Below, one piece after another: positions 26,565-38,213 of a stretch of 64,000 nucleotides of DNA (its first letter is position 1; each line of letters begins with the position of its first letter). Both the position numbers and the translations under genes were made by a program. The stretch lies in contig QFNF01000008.1 of assembly GCA_003240755.1 (NCBI GenBank), forward strand, positions 1 to 64,000, read 5' to 3'. This DNA is from Sphingomonas hengshuiensis (GTDB lineage Bacteria; Pseudomonadota; Alphaproteobacteria; Sphingomonadales; Sphingomonadaceae). The notes under the pieces were generated by a model. The model had not been told where the DNA came from, ran no database searches, and was given only the letters and a program-made list of their open reading frames with translations.

Positions 26565-27065
26565 ATGGAAGATCAGAACGACGCCACCGGCATCGACGCC
26601 TTTGCCAATGGGGACGACAGCCAGCCGTCGGTCAACGTCATCACCCAGTATGTCAAGGACCTGTCGTTCGAGAATCCGAACGCGCCGGGCGTCTATCAGG
26701 TACCAGGCACCCCCAAGCTGGACGTGCAGTTCAACATCGGCGCCAACCAGGTCGGCGACGACGTGCACGAGGTCGTGCTGAAGATCGAGGCCCGCGCCGA
26801 GGTCGAGGGGCAGGTGATGTACCTGGTCGACCTGTCGTTCGCCGGCCTGTTCGGCTTGCGCAACATCCCGGTTGAACATCTGCAGCCCTTCCTCCTCGGC
26901 GAAGCCCCCCGCATCCTCTTCCCCTTCGCCCGCCGCGTGCTGGCCGATGCGGTGCGCGATGGCGGCTTCCCGCCGCTGATGCTCGAACCGATCGACTTCG
27001 CGCAGCTCTATATCCAGCAGGCCGACCAGCAGGGCGCGCTGGGTGAAGTCGCCGGTCACGCCTGA
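26565..27065 (+). CDS. secB: Protein-export chaperone SecB
   Basis: 166 aa. Family hallmarks QYVKDLSFENPNAP, VVLKIEARAEVEGQVMYLVDLSFAGLF, ILFPFARRVLADAVRDGGFPPLMLEPIDF. SecB holds preproteins unfolded and passes them to SecA. Divergent from the Tim44-like gene, with a 180-base promoter region between them. Confidence 0.95.
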   Translation: MEDQNDATGIDAFANGDDSQPSVNVITQYVKDLSFENPNAPGVYQVPGTPKLDVQFNIGANQVGDDVHEVVLKIEARAEVEGQVMYLVDLSFAGLFGLRNIPVEHLQPFLLGEAPRILFPFARRVLADAVRDGGFPPLMLEPIDFAQLYIQQADQQGALGEVAGHA

Positions 27066-27096
27066 ACGTACATAGGGCAGGTCGCGGAACAGCGCC

Positions 27097-28677
27097 GTGA
27101 AGCTGGCGAAATCGCTGGGGTCGGTCGGCGGGCTGACGCTCGCCAGCCGGGTGCTGGCGCTGGTCCGCGATTCGTTGCAGGCGACGTTCGTCGGCGCGGG
27201 ATTCGCGTCGGACGCGTTCCTCGTCGCCTTCCGCCTGCCCAACATGTTCCGTGCGCTGTTCGCCGAAGGCGCGTTCAACGCCGCGTTCGTGCCGCTGTTC
27301 AACCGGAAGGTGGCCGAGGGCGACGAAGCCGACGAAGGACAGGGGCTGGCGACCGGCATCGCGTTCGCCCGCGACGTGCTGTCGGTGCTGTTGCCCGTGC
27401 TGATCGCCGCGACGGTCGTCATGCTGGTCGCGGCATGGCCACTGACATACTTGTTGTCCGGCGGGTTCAACGATCCGACGCCGGACCAGTTCGCCTATGC
27501 GGTCGCGCTGTCGCGGATCACCATCCCCTATCTGCTGCTGATCTCGATCGTGTCGCTCTTGGGCGCGATCCTCAATTCGCTCGACAAATTCTGGGTCAAT
27601 GCCGCCGCCCCCATCCTGCTGAACATCGCGATGGTCGCGGGGCTGTTGTTCTTCCACGGCCCCGACCCCTATGCGACCGCCCGCGTACAGGCGTGGACGG
27701 TGACGATCGGCGGCGCATTGCAGCTCGCCTGGCTGATGTTCGCCTGCCGCCGCGCCGGGGTATCGCTCAGCCCCCGTCGCCCGCGCCTGACCCCCGATGT
27801 GCGGCGGATGCTGCGGCTGATCGTGCCCGCCGCCGCCGGGGCCGGGGCGATGCAGGTCAACCTCGTCATCTCGACCGCGCTGTCGGGCAAGCTGCTCGAC
27901 GCCGGGTCGATCTCGTACATCTATTATGCCGACCGGCTGAACCAGTTGCCGCTGGGGCTGATCGGCATCGGCCTCGGCACGATCCTGCTTCCCACCATCT
28001 CGCGCCAGTTGAGCCGCAGGGACGATGCGGGGGCGATGGACACGCAGAACCGGGGTATCGAACTGGCGCTGCTGCTCACCCTGCCCGCGACCATAGCGTT
28101 CCTGACCGTTGCCGAACCGATCATCCGCGCATTGTTCCAGCATGGCGCGTTCGGCGCGGAGGACACGATCCGCTGCGCCCAGGCGCTTGCCGCCTTTTCG
28201 CTGGGGCTGCCCGCCTATGTCCTCATCAAGGTGCTGACGCCCGGCTTCTATGCCCGGCAGGACACACGGACGCCGGTACGCTTCGCGATGTGGTCGATCG
28301 CGGTCAACGTGGTGCTGAACCTCGCACTGATCCCGACCATCGCGCATATCGGGCCGCCGTTGGCGACCGCCGTCGCGGCGTGGGTCAATGTCGCGATGCT
28401 GTATGGGACGCTGCGCCGGCGCGGGCATTTCGCGCTCGACCGGCAACTGACCCACCGCCTGCCGCGCTTCGCCGTCGCCGCGCTGCTGATGGGCGCGGCG
28501 CTGTTCTTCGCCGACACGCTGGTCGCGCCATGGACCACCGGCGCGGTGCTGACCCGCGTCATCGGCATGATCGCCCTCGTCGGCGCGGGCGCCGTCGTCT
28601 ATGGCCTCGCCTGCCTTGCCACCGGAGCGTTCCGGCTGGCCGATCTTCGCGCGCTGCTGCGTCGGCGCGCCGCGTAA
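27097..28677 (+). CDS. murJ: Lipid II flippase MurJ
   Basis: 526 aa, about 14 membrane segments. The GTG start at 27097 gives the conserved [20 protein letters not shown]; then [43 protein letters not shown], and later [12 protein letters not shown] and [23 protein letters not shown]. MurJ moves lipid II across the inner membrane for murein synthesis. It follows secB by 31 bases and precedes trpS by 14; the three are probably co-transcribed. Confidence 0.95.
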   Translation: MKLAKSLGSVGGLTLASRVLALVRDSLQATFVGAGFASDAFLVAFRLPNMFRALFAEGAFNAAFVPLFNRKVAEGDEADEGQGLATGIAFARDVLSVLLPVLIAATVVMLVAAWPLTYLLSGGFNDPTPDQFAYAVALSRITIPYLLLISIVSLLGAILNSLDKFWVNAAAPILLNIAMVAGLLFFHGPDPYATARVQAWTVTIGGALQLAWLMFACRRAGVSLSPRRPRLTPDVRRMLRLIVPAAAGAGAMQVNLVISTALSGKLLDAGSISYIYYADRLNQLPLGLIGIGLGTILLPTISRQLSRRDDAGAMDTQNRGIELALLLTLPATIAFLTVAEPIIRALFQHGAFGAEDTIRCAQALAAFSLGLPAYVLIKVLTPGFYARQDTRTPVRFAMWSIAVNVVLNLALIPTIAHIGPPLATAVAAWVNVAMLYGTLRRRGHFALDRQLTHRLPRFAVAALLMGAALFFADTLVAPWTTGAVLTRVIGMIALVGAGAVVYGLACLATGAFRLADLRALLRRRAA

Positions 28678-28691
28678 ACAGGAAAACCCCC

Positions 28692-29696
28692 ATGCGTGTC
28701 GTCTCCGGCATCCAGACCACCGGCAATCTCCACCTCGGCAATTATCTGGGCGCGATCCGCAACTGGGTGCGGTTGCAGGACCGGATGGGCACGGACGATG
28801 TGTGCCTGTTCTTCCTCGCCGACCTCCACGCGCTGACGGTGACGCAGGACCCGAAGGTCATGGCGTCGAACACGATCGAGATGGCCGCGACGCTGCTCGC
28901 GGCGGGGATCGATCCCGACCGGTCGATCCTGTTCAACCAGGCGCGCGTGCCGGCGCATAGCGAGCTGGCATGGATCCTGGGCGGCACGGCGCGGGTCGGC
29001 TGGCTCAACCGCATGACCCAGTGGAAGGACAAGGCCGGCAAGAACCGCGAGGGCGCCAGCGTCGGGCTGTTCACCTATCCGGTGCTGCAGGCCGCCGACA
29101 TCCTTGCATACCGGGCGACCCATGTGCCGGTGGGCGAGGACCAGAAGCAGCATCTCGAGCTGGCGCGCGATATCGCCACCAAGTTCAACCTCAATTTCGG
29201 GGTCGAGCTGTTCCCGCTGCCCGAACCAATGATTCCGGAGGATACGCCGCGGATCATGTCGCTGCGCGACGGTACCGCGAAAATGTCCAAGTCCGATCCG
29301 TCGGACATGAGCCGCATCAACCTGATCGATTCGGACGACCAGATCGCGACCAAGTTCCGCAAGGCGAAGACCGACCCCGAACCCCTCCCGTCCGAAGTCG
29401 CGGGCCTCGCCGACCGGCCCGAGGCGCGCAACCTCGTCACCATCTTCGCGGCACTGTCGGGACAGAGCGCGCAGGACGTCCTCGGGCAGTTCGGCGGACA
29501 GGGGTTCGGCGCGTTCAAGCCGGCGCTCGCCGATCTGGCGGTGGCGAAGCTGGGACCGATCCGCGACCGGCTGGTCGCGCTGCTCGACGATCGCGCGGCG
29601 GTCGGCGCGACGCTCTCGAACGGCGCGGCAAAGGCCGAAGCGCTGGCCCGGCCGACGCTCCGCGCGGCGCAACAGGCAGTCGGCCTGCAGGTCTGA
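28692..29696 (+). CDS. trpS: Tryptophanyl-tRNA synthetase
   Basis: 334 aa, class I. The HIGH-type motif is GNLHLGN (11-17) and KMSKS is intact (AKMSKSD, about 196-202). [32 protein letters not shown] and [25 protein letters not shown] blocks confirm TrpRS. Ends ~70 bases before pgm. Confidence 0.95.
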   Translation: MRVVSGIQTTGNLHLGNYLGAIRNWVRLQDRMGTDDVCLFFLADLHALTVTQDPKVMASNTIEMAATLLAAGIDPDRSILFNQARVPAHSELAWILGGTARVGWLNRMTQWKDKAGKNREGASVGLFTYPVLQAADILAYRATHVPVGEDQKQHLELARDIATKFNLNFGVELFPLPEPMIPEDTPRIMSLRDGTAKMSKSDPSDMSRINLIDSDDQIATKFRKAKTDPEPLPSEVAGLADRPEARNLVTIFAALSGQSAQDVLGQFGGQGFGAFKPALADLAVAKLGPIRDRLVALLDDRAAVGATLSNGAAKAEALARPTLRAAQQAVGLQV

Positions 29697-29719
29697 ACCT
29701 GATTTCCCTGTCATAGTGA

Positions 29720-31399
<1,680 letters not shown>

Positions 31400-31464
31400 G
31401 GTGGGTAATGGTGGGGTGGCGAAGCGATCACCATGCCCCACCCAACCCGTTCGGTTCGAGCAGC

Positions 31465-31545
31465 TTCGAGCCTGTCGAGAAGCGTCCGTCGAGAACACCT
31501 TGTTTGCGGCACCCCTTCTCGACTGCGGTTCTCGACAGGCTCGAA
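31465..31545. repeat. Palindromic dispersed repeat between pgm and dnaA
   Basis: TTCGAGCCTGTCGAGAA (31465-31481) and its exact reverse complement (31529-31545) are 17-bp arms with a 47-base spacer. This sequence is one of the most frequent intergenic palindromes in sphingomonads. It sits where the convergent pgm and dnaA genes end and could act as a transcription barrier. A weaker stem GGTGGGG/CCCCACC (31410-31442) lies just after pgm. Confidence 0.7.
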
Positions 31546-31583
31546 CCTGCGCTCGACGCAAACGGGCGAGCGAAAAGGGGGCG

Positions 31584-32963
31584 TCAGCCTTCCAGCGAGC
31601 GCAACAGCGTGCGGACCGCAGTATCGATCTCGCGGTCCACCCCGCGCAGTTCCTCGATCCGGCGCACGGCATGGATCACCGTCGAATGATCGCGGTTGCC
31701 GAACTTGCGGCCGATCTCGGGCAGCGAGCGGGTGGTGAGGCGCTTGGCGAGGTACATCGCCACCTGTCGCGGCCGCGCGATCACCTGTGCCCGGCGGGCC
31801 GATATCAGGTCGAGCTGCTTCACCTCGAAATGCGCCGATACCGCGCGCTGGATATCATCGATCGTGACGCGCTTGGCAGGCCCGGCCAGCATCTCGCCCA
31901 GCGTTGCATGGGCGAACGCCATGTCGATGGTGTCGCCGGTCAGCGACGCATAAGCGATCAGACGGTTGAGCGCGCCTTCCAGCTCGCGCACGCTGCCACG
32001 GATGCGGCCGGCGAGCAGGTCGACGACATCCCCGGGTACGGCGATACCCGGGACCTCGGCCAACTTGGCGGCGAGGATCGCGTGGCGCAGTTCGGTCTCC
32101 GGCGCCTTGATATCGGCGACGAGGCCACCGCCCAGTCGCGACAGCAGCCGCGGGTCGATCCCGTCGAGCAGCGCGGGCGATCGGTCGCAGGCGATCACCA
32201 CCCGTTTGCCCGCATCCATGAACGCGTTGATCGTGTGGAGACATTCCTCCTGCGTCGCGTCCTTGCCGGCGACGAACTGGAGGTCGTCGATCATCAGCAG
32301 GTCGACGCCGCGCAACCTTGCCTTGAAACCGTGCGTATCGCGCGCGCGCATCGCCGCGACGAATTCGAACATGAAGCGCTCGGCCGGCAGATAGACCGCG
32401 CTGGCCGCCGGATCGGTGTCGAGGAAGGCATGGCCGATGGCGTGCATCAGGTGCGTCTTGCCGAGCCCCGTGCCGCTGTGAAGGAACAGGGGGCTGAAGC
32501 GCGGCACGCCCGGTTCGGCCACTGCCCTCGCGGCGTTGAACGCCACGCGGTTCGATGCCGATACGACGAACCGGTCGAAGCGATAGCGGGGGTCGAGCGC
32601 CGGATGTTCAACCGGTGCACGCTGCGGCACCGCGGCCACGGGGACCGGTGCCGGGTCGGCCAGCGGCGCGGGCGGCACGATCCGCGTCTGCAGGGCGGTG
32701 GCGGTTTCGACCACGACGTCGCGGACCTGGGGAAGCTGGGCGCGGAATTCGTGGGTCAGACGTTCGGCATAATGGTTGCGGACCCAATCGGTCATGAAGG
32801 CGGAAGGGAGCGTCAGGCGGACGACACCGTCGCCGTCGGGAGCGACCAGTTCCATCGGCTTCAGCCACCGATCGAACAGCCGCTGCCCGGCGGATGCACG
32901 CAGGTTCTGGCGCACGCGGGCCCACGCCGCCGCTACCGCCACCTGTTCATGATCCACCGGCAT
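31584..32963 (-). CDS. dnaA: Chromosomal replication initiator DnaA
   Basis: 459 aa from ATG 32963 (MPVDHEQVAVAAAWARVRQNL); GTG codons at 32969 or an ATG at 33014 are alternatives. Domain I (about 5-75), a short Pro-rich linker (about 90-115), the AAA+ domain with Walker A SGTGLGKTHLMHAIGH, Walker B LLMIDDLQF, and sensor motifs RLLSRLGGGLVADI, and a C-terminal DNA-binding domain RPRQVAMYLAKRLTT...GNRDHSTVIHA. It opens oriC to start replication. Next to rpsT, as in many alphaproteobacteria. Confidence 0.96.
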   Translation of the reverse strand: MPVDHEQVAVAAAWARVRQNLRASAGQRLFDRWLKPMELVAPDGDGVVRLTLPSAFMTDWVRNHYAERLTHEFRAQLPQVRDVVVETATALQTRIVPPAPLADPAPVPVAAVPQRAPVEHPALDPRYRFDRFVVSASNRVAFNAARAVAEPGVPRFSPLFLHSGTGLGKTHLMHAIGHAFLDTDPAASAVYLPAERFMFEFVAAMRARDTHGFKARLRGVDLLMIDDLQFVAGKDATQEECLHTINAFMDAGKRVVIACDRSPALLDGIDPRLLSRLGGGLVADIKAPETELRHAILAAKLAEVPGIAVPGDVVDLLAGRIRGSVRELEGALNRLIAYASLTGDTIDMAFAHATLGEMLAGPAKRVTIDDIQRAVSAHFEVKQLDLISARRAQVIARPRQVAMYLAKRLTTRSLPEIGRKFGNRDHSTVIHAVRRIEELRGVDREIDTAVRTLLRSLEG

Positions 32964-33380
32964 CGTCACGTCAGGCACACCCCTCCCGCACGGAGAATCA
33001 GGCTTCTCCGCCACGTTTCGTCGTCGTCTAAAAATCCCCCTCGATCCCGCCGAAACGGTGATCGCACGCGAAGATTCGCGTGGGCCCCGGATCGCCGCAG
33101 CGGCGTCGGGGAGTGATGTTTAGGAACGGGAGCGGCCGTCGATCAAGTCATCAAACAGAAATAAAGGCTGTTGACACGCCAAGCGCCGCAGAAATGCGTC
33201 GAATTTCTTTTTTATCGTTATTTATCAATTGCTTATGCAAGGATTGCCGTGCCGTTCGGGGAGAATCCCCGGTTTTCCGCCATTTCCGAAAGTGGCGATT
33301 CGGACGCCCGGACCGGAACCGGTTCGGCGCTGCAGGACAAAGCGAAAACACCGGTTTTCGACATGGCGGACGGGACGCAA
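32964..33380. other. Upstream region of dnaA with an AT-rich segment
   Basis: About 400 bases without a gene. A segment from about 33145 to 33240 is unusually rich in A and T (runs TTTCTTTTTTATCG and TTTATCAATT) and likely includes the dnaA promoter. No perfect DnaA box (TTATCCACA) was found, so there is no direct support for an origin here; in related bacteria oriC is often elsewhere. A palindrome CCGAACCGGTTCCGG (minus strand) lies near 33312-33326. Confidence 0.5.
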
Positions 33381-33410
33381 GAAACCCCGCCGACCCTGAG
33401 GTCGACGGGG
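33381..33410 (-). terminator. Rho-independent terminator of rpsT
   Basis: On the minus strand CCCCGTCGACC pairs with GGTCGGCGGGG (one mismatch) around a four-base loop, followed by TTTC. It lies 31 bases beyond the rpsT stop. Confidence 0.75.
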
Positions 33411-33440
33411 TGCATTGCTTGCCGACGATGCGTCAGCCGA

Positions 33441-33704
33441 TCAGGCGATCGCGCCGACCGCCTTCGTCAGGCGCGAGAACTTGCGGCTCGCGGTGTTCTT
33501 GTGCAGCACACCCTTGGCGACGCCACGGGCCAGTTCCGGCTGCACGTTCGCGAGCGCCGTGGTGGCGGCTTCGCGGTCGCCGGCGACGATCGCCGCTTCG
33601 ACCTTCTTCACGAAGGTACGGATGCGGCCGACGCGCGCACCATTGATTTCCGCACGACGCGCATTGCGCCGGATACGCTTCTTCGCCTGTGGCGTATTCG
33701 CCAT
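33441..33704 (-). CDS. rpsT: 30S ribosomal protein S20
   Basis: 87 aa beginning [17 protein letters not shown], with [13 protein letters not shown] and [19 protein letters not shown]: the lysine/arginine-rich three-helix S20. The start at 33704 is the conserved methionine; a longer frame upstream is spurious. Located between mutM and dnaA on the same strand. Confidence 0.96.
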   Translation of the reverse strand: MANTPQAKKRIRRNARRAEINGARVGRIRTFVKKVEAAIVAGDREAATTALANVQPELARGVAKGVLHKNTASRKFSRLTKAVGAIA

Positions 33705-33797
33705 GCCGTCCTCGACTCTCGCAAATGATTGGTGCCGATCGAGCAGATCCCGACCGGAGAAGGTGCGCCCCTTAAACCGTCGGACGCGCGCGGTCAA

Positions 33798-34610
33798 CTA
33801 TTGCTGGCATGCCCGGCACCAGAAGGTGGAGCGTCCGCCATCGACGCGGCGCTCGACGGTGCCGCCGCACGGACACGCCGCGCCCTCCCGCCCATATACC
33901 CGGAACTGCTTGGAAAAATAACCGAGCTCGCCATCGGGCCGGGCATAGTCGCGCAGGGTCGATCCGCCCGCCTCGATCGCGGCGAGCAGCACCGCGCGAA
34001 TCGCATCGACCAGCGCGGCCAGTCGCTGCGGCGCGATCTGTCCCGCCGGCCGGGTCGGGGCGATTCGCGCGACGTTGAGCGCCTCGCACACATAGATGTT
34101 GCCGAGTCCCGCGACGATCCGCTGGTCGAGCAGCAGCAGCTTGATCGGGGCGATACGCCCGGCAAAACGGCGTTCGAGATGGTCGGCGGTCAGTTCCGGC
34201 CCCAGCGGTTCGGGACCCAGCGCCACGAACGGCGGCCATGCGGCGACGTCGGCCGTCGGCATCAGGTCGACCGACCCGAAACGTCGCGGGTCATTCAGCA
34301 CCACCTGCCGTCCCGATGCCGTTTCGAGGACGAGGTGGTCATGCGGCAGCGGCACCTCCGGATCGACCCGCCAGCGCCCCGACATGCCGAGGTGAAAGAT
34401 CAGGCTGTCGCCGCGATCGGTGTCGATCACCCCGTATTTGGCGCGCCGCGACAGACCGGTGACGCTCGCCCCGGTCAGCCGCTGCCCGAGATCGACCGGC
34501 ATGGCGCGGCGCAGATCGGCACGATTCGCGACGACGCGGCTCAGCCGCTGGCCATGCAGCACCGGGGCCAGCCCGCGCACCGTGGTTTCGACTTCGGGAA
34601 GTTCGGGCAT
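33798..34610 (-). CDS. mutM: Formamidopyrimidine-DNA glycosylase
   Basis: 270 aa from MPELPEVETTVRGL; P2 and E3 are the catalytic residues. HLGMSGRW, IKLLLLDQRIVAGLGNIYVCEAL (helix-two-turn-helix) and a C-terminal zinc finger CPCGGTV...FWCRACQQ (four cysteines) complete the enzyme. It removes 8-oxoguanine. Divergent from ubiE with 102 bases between starts. Confidence 0.95.
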   Translation of the reverse strand: MPELPEVETTVRGLAPVLHGQRLSRVVANRADLRRAMPVDLGQRLTGASVTGLSRRAKYGVIDTDRGDSLIFHLGMSGRWRVDPEVPLPHDHLVLETASGRQVVLNDPRRFGSVDLMPTADVAAWPPFVALGPEPLGPELTADHLERRFAGRIAPIKLLLLDQRIVAGLGNIYVCEALNVARIAPTRPAGQIAPQRLAALVDAIRAVLLAAIEAGGSTLRDYARPDGELGYFSKQFRVYGREGAACPCGGTVERRVDGGRSTFWCRACQQ

Positions 34611-34712
34611 GCTATCCTTATTGTCGCCCGCGCCCCTCGCCGGGCCCAGGATGATGCGAAGAAAGCTAGGTTCGGTTTGCTCCCGCCACAAGGCAACGCT
34701 AGGGCTGTCGCC

Positions 34713-35444
34713 ATGAACGATACGGTATCCTTCGGCTATGAAGACGTAGCCCCCGACGAGAAGACGCGGCGCGTCGGCGACGTCTTTGCGAACGTCGCTG
34801 CCCGCTACGACCTGATGAACGACGCGATGTCGGGGGGCATGCATCGGTTGTGGAAGGACCGGTTCGTCGCGCGGGTGAAGCCGCAGAAGGACGATGCGAT
34901 CCTCGACATGGCCGGCGGCACCGGCGACATCGCGTTCCGCATGGCGAAATCGGGCGCGGCCGTCACCGTCGCCGACATCAACCCGGCGATGCTGGGCGTG
35001 GGCATGGAACGCGCCGCCAAGCGCGGGATCGACGGGCTGCTATGGTCCGAACAGAATGCCGAGACGCTGGACTTCGCCGATCGCAGCTTCGATGCCTATA
35101 CGATCGCGTTCGGCATCCGCAACGTGACCGATATCCCCAGGGCCCTGCGCGAGGCGCACCGCGTGCTGAAGCGCGGCGGGCGGTTCTTCTGCCTCGAATT
35201 CTCGACCGTGACATGGCCGGGCTTTGCCGATGTGTATGACCAGTATTCGCACAAGCTGGTGCCCAAGCTGGGCAAGCTGCTGGCGAACGACGAGGACAGC
35301 TATCGCTATCTGATCGAGTCCATCCGACGTTTTCCCGACATGCCGACCTTTGAGCGGATGATCGGTGCGGCGGGGTTCATCCGTACCCGGGTCGAACCGA
35401 TCATGGGCGGACTGGTCGCGATCCATAGCGGGTGGAAGATTTGA
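34713..35444 (+). CDS. ubiE: Ubiquinone/menaquinone biosynthesis C-methyltransferase
   Basis: 243 aa. SAM-binding DMAGGTGDIAFRMA (65-78), then FGIRNVTDIPRALREAHRVLKRGGRFFCLEFS and YRYLIESIRRFP, the UbiE signature. It methylates the quinone ring at carbon 2 (DDMQ to DMQ type step). Followed by a palindromic repeat and ubiB on the same strand. Confidence 0.95.
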   Translation: MNDTVSFGYEDVAPDEKTRRVGDVFANVAARYDLMNDAMSGGMHRLWKDRFVARVKPQKDDAILDMAGGTGDIAFRMAKSGAAVTVADINPAMLGVGMERAAKRGIDGLLWSEQNAETLDFADRSFDAYTIAFGIRNVTDIPRALREAHRVLKRGGRFFCLEFSTVTWPGFADVYDQYSHKLVPKLGKLLANDEDSYRYLIESIRRFPDMPTFERMIGAAGFIRTRVEPIMGGLVAIHSGWKI

Positions 35445-35473
35445 TCGCGATTCCGGCGGACCGCTTTCCGTCC

Positions 35474-35570
35474 CGTCATTCCGGCGAAAGCCGGAATCCA
35501 TTGTGTCGGGTGCCGTCGATGGATCGCAACCGTGCCGCGTCCATGGATTCCGGCCTCCGCCGGAATGACG
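35474..35570. repeat. REP-like palindrome between ubiE and ubiB
   Basis: The arm 35474-35501 (CGTCATTCCGGCGAAAGCCG then GAATCCAT) pairs with 35543-35570 at 26 of 28 positions, around a 41-base spacer. Each arm itself contains a smaller palindrome (ATTCCGGC...GCCGGAAT). This is a widespread alphaproteobacterial dispersed repeat. It may fold in the transcript between ubiE and ubiB and uncouple their expression. Confidence 0.75.
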
Positions 35571-35589
35571 TCGGGAGCACGCGCGCCGC

Positions 35590-37122
35590 ATGACCTCGAC
35601 GCTCACCCATGGCTGGCGCATCCTGAAATGGGGGCGCACGCTGGCGCGCCACGGCGCGCTGATCGATATCGAGCGCAATCCGCGCACGCCGCCGCGGCTG
35701 CGCCGGGTGGTGCGACTCGCCCGGTTCGGTGCGCGCGTGCCCCGGACGCCACGCTATGCCGAGGCGTTCGCCGCGCTGGGCCCCGCCGCGATCAAGCTGG
35801 GCCAGACGCTGGCGACCCGCCCCGACCTGGTCGGCGAGGCCGTCGCGCAGGACCTGCTCAGCCTGCAGGACGCGCTGCCGCCGCTGCCGTGGAACGTGGT
35901 GCGCCCGGCGATCGAATCGGGGCTGGGCCGGCCGATCGAGGCGCTGTTCGCGTCGATCGAGGAGACGCCGGTCGGCGCCGCCTCCATCGCGCAGGTCCAC
36001 CGTGCGATCACCACCGATGGCCGGCAGGTCGCGGTGAAGGTGCTGCGCCCCGGCGTCGAATCGCAGTTCTTCGACGCGATCGAGACCTATGAATGGGCGG
36101 CCGCGCGACTGGAGACGATGGGGGGCGAACTGAAGCGGCTGCGCCCGCGCCTCGTCATCGAGACGATGAAGCGCTGGACCGCGCGCGAGCTCGACCTGCG
36201 TCGCGAGGCCGCCTCCGCCTCCGAACTGGCGACGGGCATGGAGGCGGAGCCCGACTTCACCATCCCGGCGATCGATTGGCAGCGTACCACGTCAAAGGTG
36301 CTGACCACCGAATGGATCGACGGCATCAAGCTGTCGAACCGCCCGGCGCTGATCGCCGCGGGACACGATCTGAACGCGATGGCGACGCGGCTGGTGCGCG
36401 CGTTCCTGCGCCAGGCGATCGCCGACGGCTTCTTCCATGCCGACATGCATCAGGGAAACCTGTTCGCGCTGCCCGACGGGCGCATCGCCGCGATCGATTT
36501 CGGGATCATGGGGCGGATCGACCGCCGTGCGCGCGTGTGGCTGGCGGAAATCCTCTACGGCCTGATTACCGGCGACTATAAACGCGTCGCCGAGATCCAT
36601 TTCGAGGCGGGCTATGTCCCCGCACACCACAATGTCGCCGAGTTCGCGACGGCACTGCGCGCGGTCGGCGAACCGATGCGCGGTCTTGCGGTCAAGGACA
36701 TGTCGGTCGGCATGATGCTCGATTCGCTGTTCAACATCACCCGCGACTTCGACATGCAGACGCAGCCGCATCTGCTGCTGCTGCAAAAGACGATGGTGAT
36801 GGTCGAGGGGGTTGCGACGGCGCTCGATCCCGACATCAACCTGTGGGAAACGGCGGCGCCGTTCGTGCGCGGCTGGATCCGGGACGAACTCGGGCCGGAG
36901 GCGATGGTCGCCGACCGGATCATCACCGACCTGCGTACCTTCGCCCGCCTGCCCGACCTGCTCCGCAATATCGAGGCGCGCTATCCGGGGCCGGGCGGCG
37001 CCCCGCCCTCCCCGCCGCTGCCCGATGTCGCAGTGGTCAAGGTCGGCGGCGGCTGGCGCTACGCGCTGGTCGCGCTGGCGAGCGGCGCGGCGGGGGCCGC
37101 GTTGATGCAGTTGCTGGGATGA
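35590..37122 (+). CDS. ubiB: Ubiquinone biosynthesis regulatory protein kinase UbiB
   Basis: 510 aa, atypical ABC1/UbiB kinase-like fold: the KxGQ motif AAIKLGQ (67-72, K69 to Q72), AVKVLRPG with the nucleotide lysine, DMHQGN catalytic loop and AIDFG metal loop. Near the C-terminus a hydrophobic segment (about 490-507) anchors it in the membrane. It supports ubiquinone production, probably by releasing lipid precursors from the membrane. First gene of a chain of coupled genes. Confidence 0.92.
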   Translation: MTSTLTHGWRILKWGRTLARHGALIDIERNPRTPPRLRRVVRLARFGARVPRTPRYAEAFAALGPAAIKLGQTLATRPDLVGEAVAQDLLSLQDALPPLPWNVVRPAIESGLGRPIEALFASIEETPVGAASIAQVHRAITTDGRQVAVKVLRPGVESQFFDAIETYEWAAARLETMGGELKRLRPRLVIETMKRWTARELDLRREAASASELATGMEAEPDFTIPAIDWQRTTSKVLTTEWIDGIKLSNRPALIAAGHDLNAMATRLVRAFLRQAIADGFFHADMHQGNLFALPDGRIAAIDFGIMGRIDRRARVWLAEILYGLITGDYKRVAEIHFEAGYVPAHHNVAEFATALRAVGEPMRGLAVKDMSVGMMLDSLFNITRDFDMQTQPHLLLLQKTMVMVEGVATALDPDINLWETAAPFVRGWIRDELGPEAMVADRIITDLRTFARLPDLLRNIEARYPGPGGAPPSPPLPDVAVVKVGGGWRYALVALASGAAGAALMQLLG

Positions 37123-38213
37123 TCCGCGCGCGACCGCCGATATGGCTGTCGTCGTCCAGCCGGTTCGCGATGCTGCGCCCGGCGATCGCCATCGCGCTGG
37201 CGATCCTGTTTGCGCTGCTGCTCGCATCTGCCTGGGTCCGGCCGGGCGAGGAGAGCGGCGTGCGCGGCAGCGGGCAGACCGATCTCGGCCTCTACGGCGC
37301 GGTGGTCGACGGGCTGCGCGCCGGTGGCGATTATTATGGCGTGGCGGCGCAGGAACTGCGCGCGGGCGGATATCCGCTGCGTCCCTTTCCCGCCGTGCGC
37401 CTGCCGACGCTGGCGGTGGTGCAGGCGGCGCTGCCCGACGCGGTGCCGATCGCCGCGATGGTGCTGCTCGCCGTCGCCACCGGGCTCGCCTGGACCCGCC
37501 GCATCGGCGAATGGTTCGCGCGCGGAGTTCCGCGCATCACCGCGCTGTTTCTGCTGGCCGGGGGCATGGTCGCGTTCGTCCAGCCGTCGCTGGTGCATTT
37601 CCACGATCTTTGGGCCGGGCTGCTGATCGCGCTGTCGCTCGCCCTCCGGCGCGACGATCGCTGGATCGAGCCTGTCGCGGTCGCGCTGTGCGCCATGGTG
37701 ATCCGCGAGACGGCGGCGCTCTATGCGCTGGTGATGTTCGCCATGGCGCTGGTCGAGGGGCGGCGGCGCGAGGCGCTGGGCTGGATCGCGGCGCTGCTGG
37801 TGTTCGTCGCACTGCTGTCGCTGCATGCGCGGGCGGTCAGCATGATCGCCGGGCCGCTCGATGCCGTATCGCCGGGATGGAGCGGGCTGCACGGGCCGGG
37901 GCTGTTCGCCTCCGCCATGGCGCGATCGACCGCGCTGACGCTGCTGCCATGGTGGCTGGGTGCGCCGCTGGCCATGCTGGCGCTGATCGGATGGGTGGCG
38001 GCGCCGGGGCCGCTGGGTCTGCGCGCGGCGCTGGTGTTCGGCGGTTACGCGGCGGCGATCGCGCTGTTCGCACGGACCGACACCTTCTACTGGGTATTGG
38101 CCGCCGCCCCGGCCGGCCTGGTCGGTTTGGCGTTCCTGCCCGATGCCGTGCGCGACCTGGCGCGGACGTTGCTCGACAGACGGCGCGTTCGGGTGCACAG
38201 GATCACGCGATGA
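37119..38213 (+). CDS. Polytopic membrane protein, GT-C glycosyltransferase-like, unknown function
   Basis: 364 aa with about nine membrane segments. The first exported loop after the N-terminal helix contains QTDLGLYGAVVDGLRAGGDYYGVA, with a DL/GDYY pattern like the first loop of GT-C family membrane glycosyltransferases and DUF2029 proteins; this is suggestive only. Overlaps ubiB and coaBC by ATGA at both ends, so it is locked into this operon although its role in the pathway is not evident. Confidence 0.6.
   Translation: MIRARPPIWLSSSSRFAMLRPAIAIALAILFALLLASAWVRPGEESGVRGSGQTDLGLYGAVVDGLRAGGDYYGVAAQELRAGGYPLRPFPAVRLPTLAVVQAALPDAVPIAAMVLLAVATGLAWTRRIGEWFARGVPRITALFLLAGGMVAFVQPSLVHFHDLWAGLLIALSLALRRDDRWIEPVAVALCAMVIRETAALYALVMFAMALVEGRRREALGWIAALLVFVALLSLHARAVSMIAGPLDAVSPGWSGLHGPGLFASAMARSTALTLLPWWLGAPLAMLALIGWVAAPGPLGLRAALVFGGYAAAIALFARTDTFYWVLAAAPAGLVGLAFLPDAVRDLARTLLDRRRVRVHRITR

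Noticed and set aside
32964..33440. Replication origin next to dnaA
   Set aside because: AT-rich DNA is present but no consensus DnaA boxes were found, and oriC is often distant from dnaA in this class.
33729..34712. N-terminal extension of ubiE over mutM
   Set aside because: UbiE begins at 34713; upstream part is antisense to mutM.
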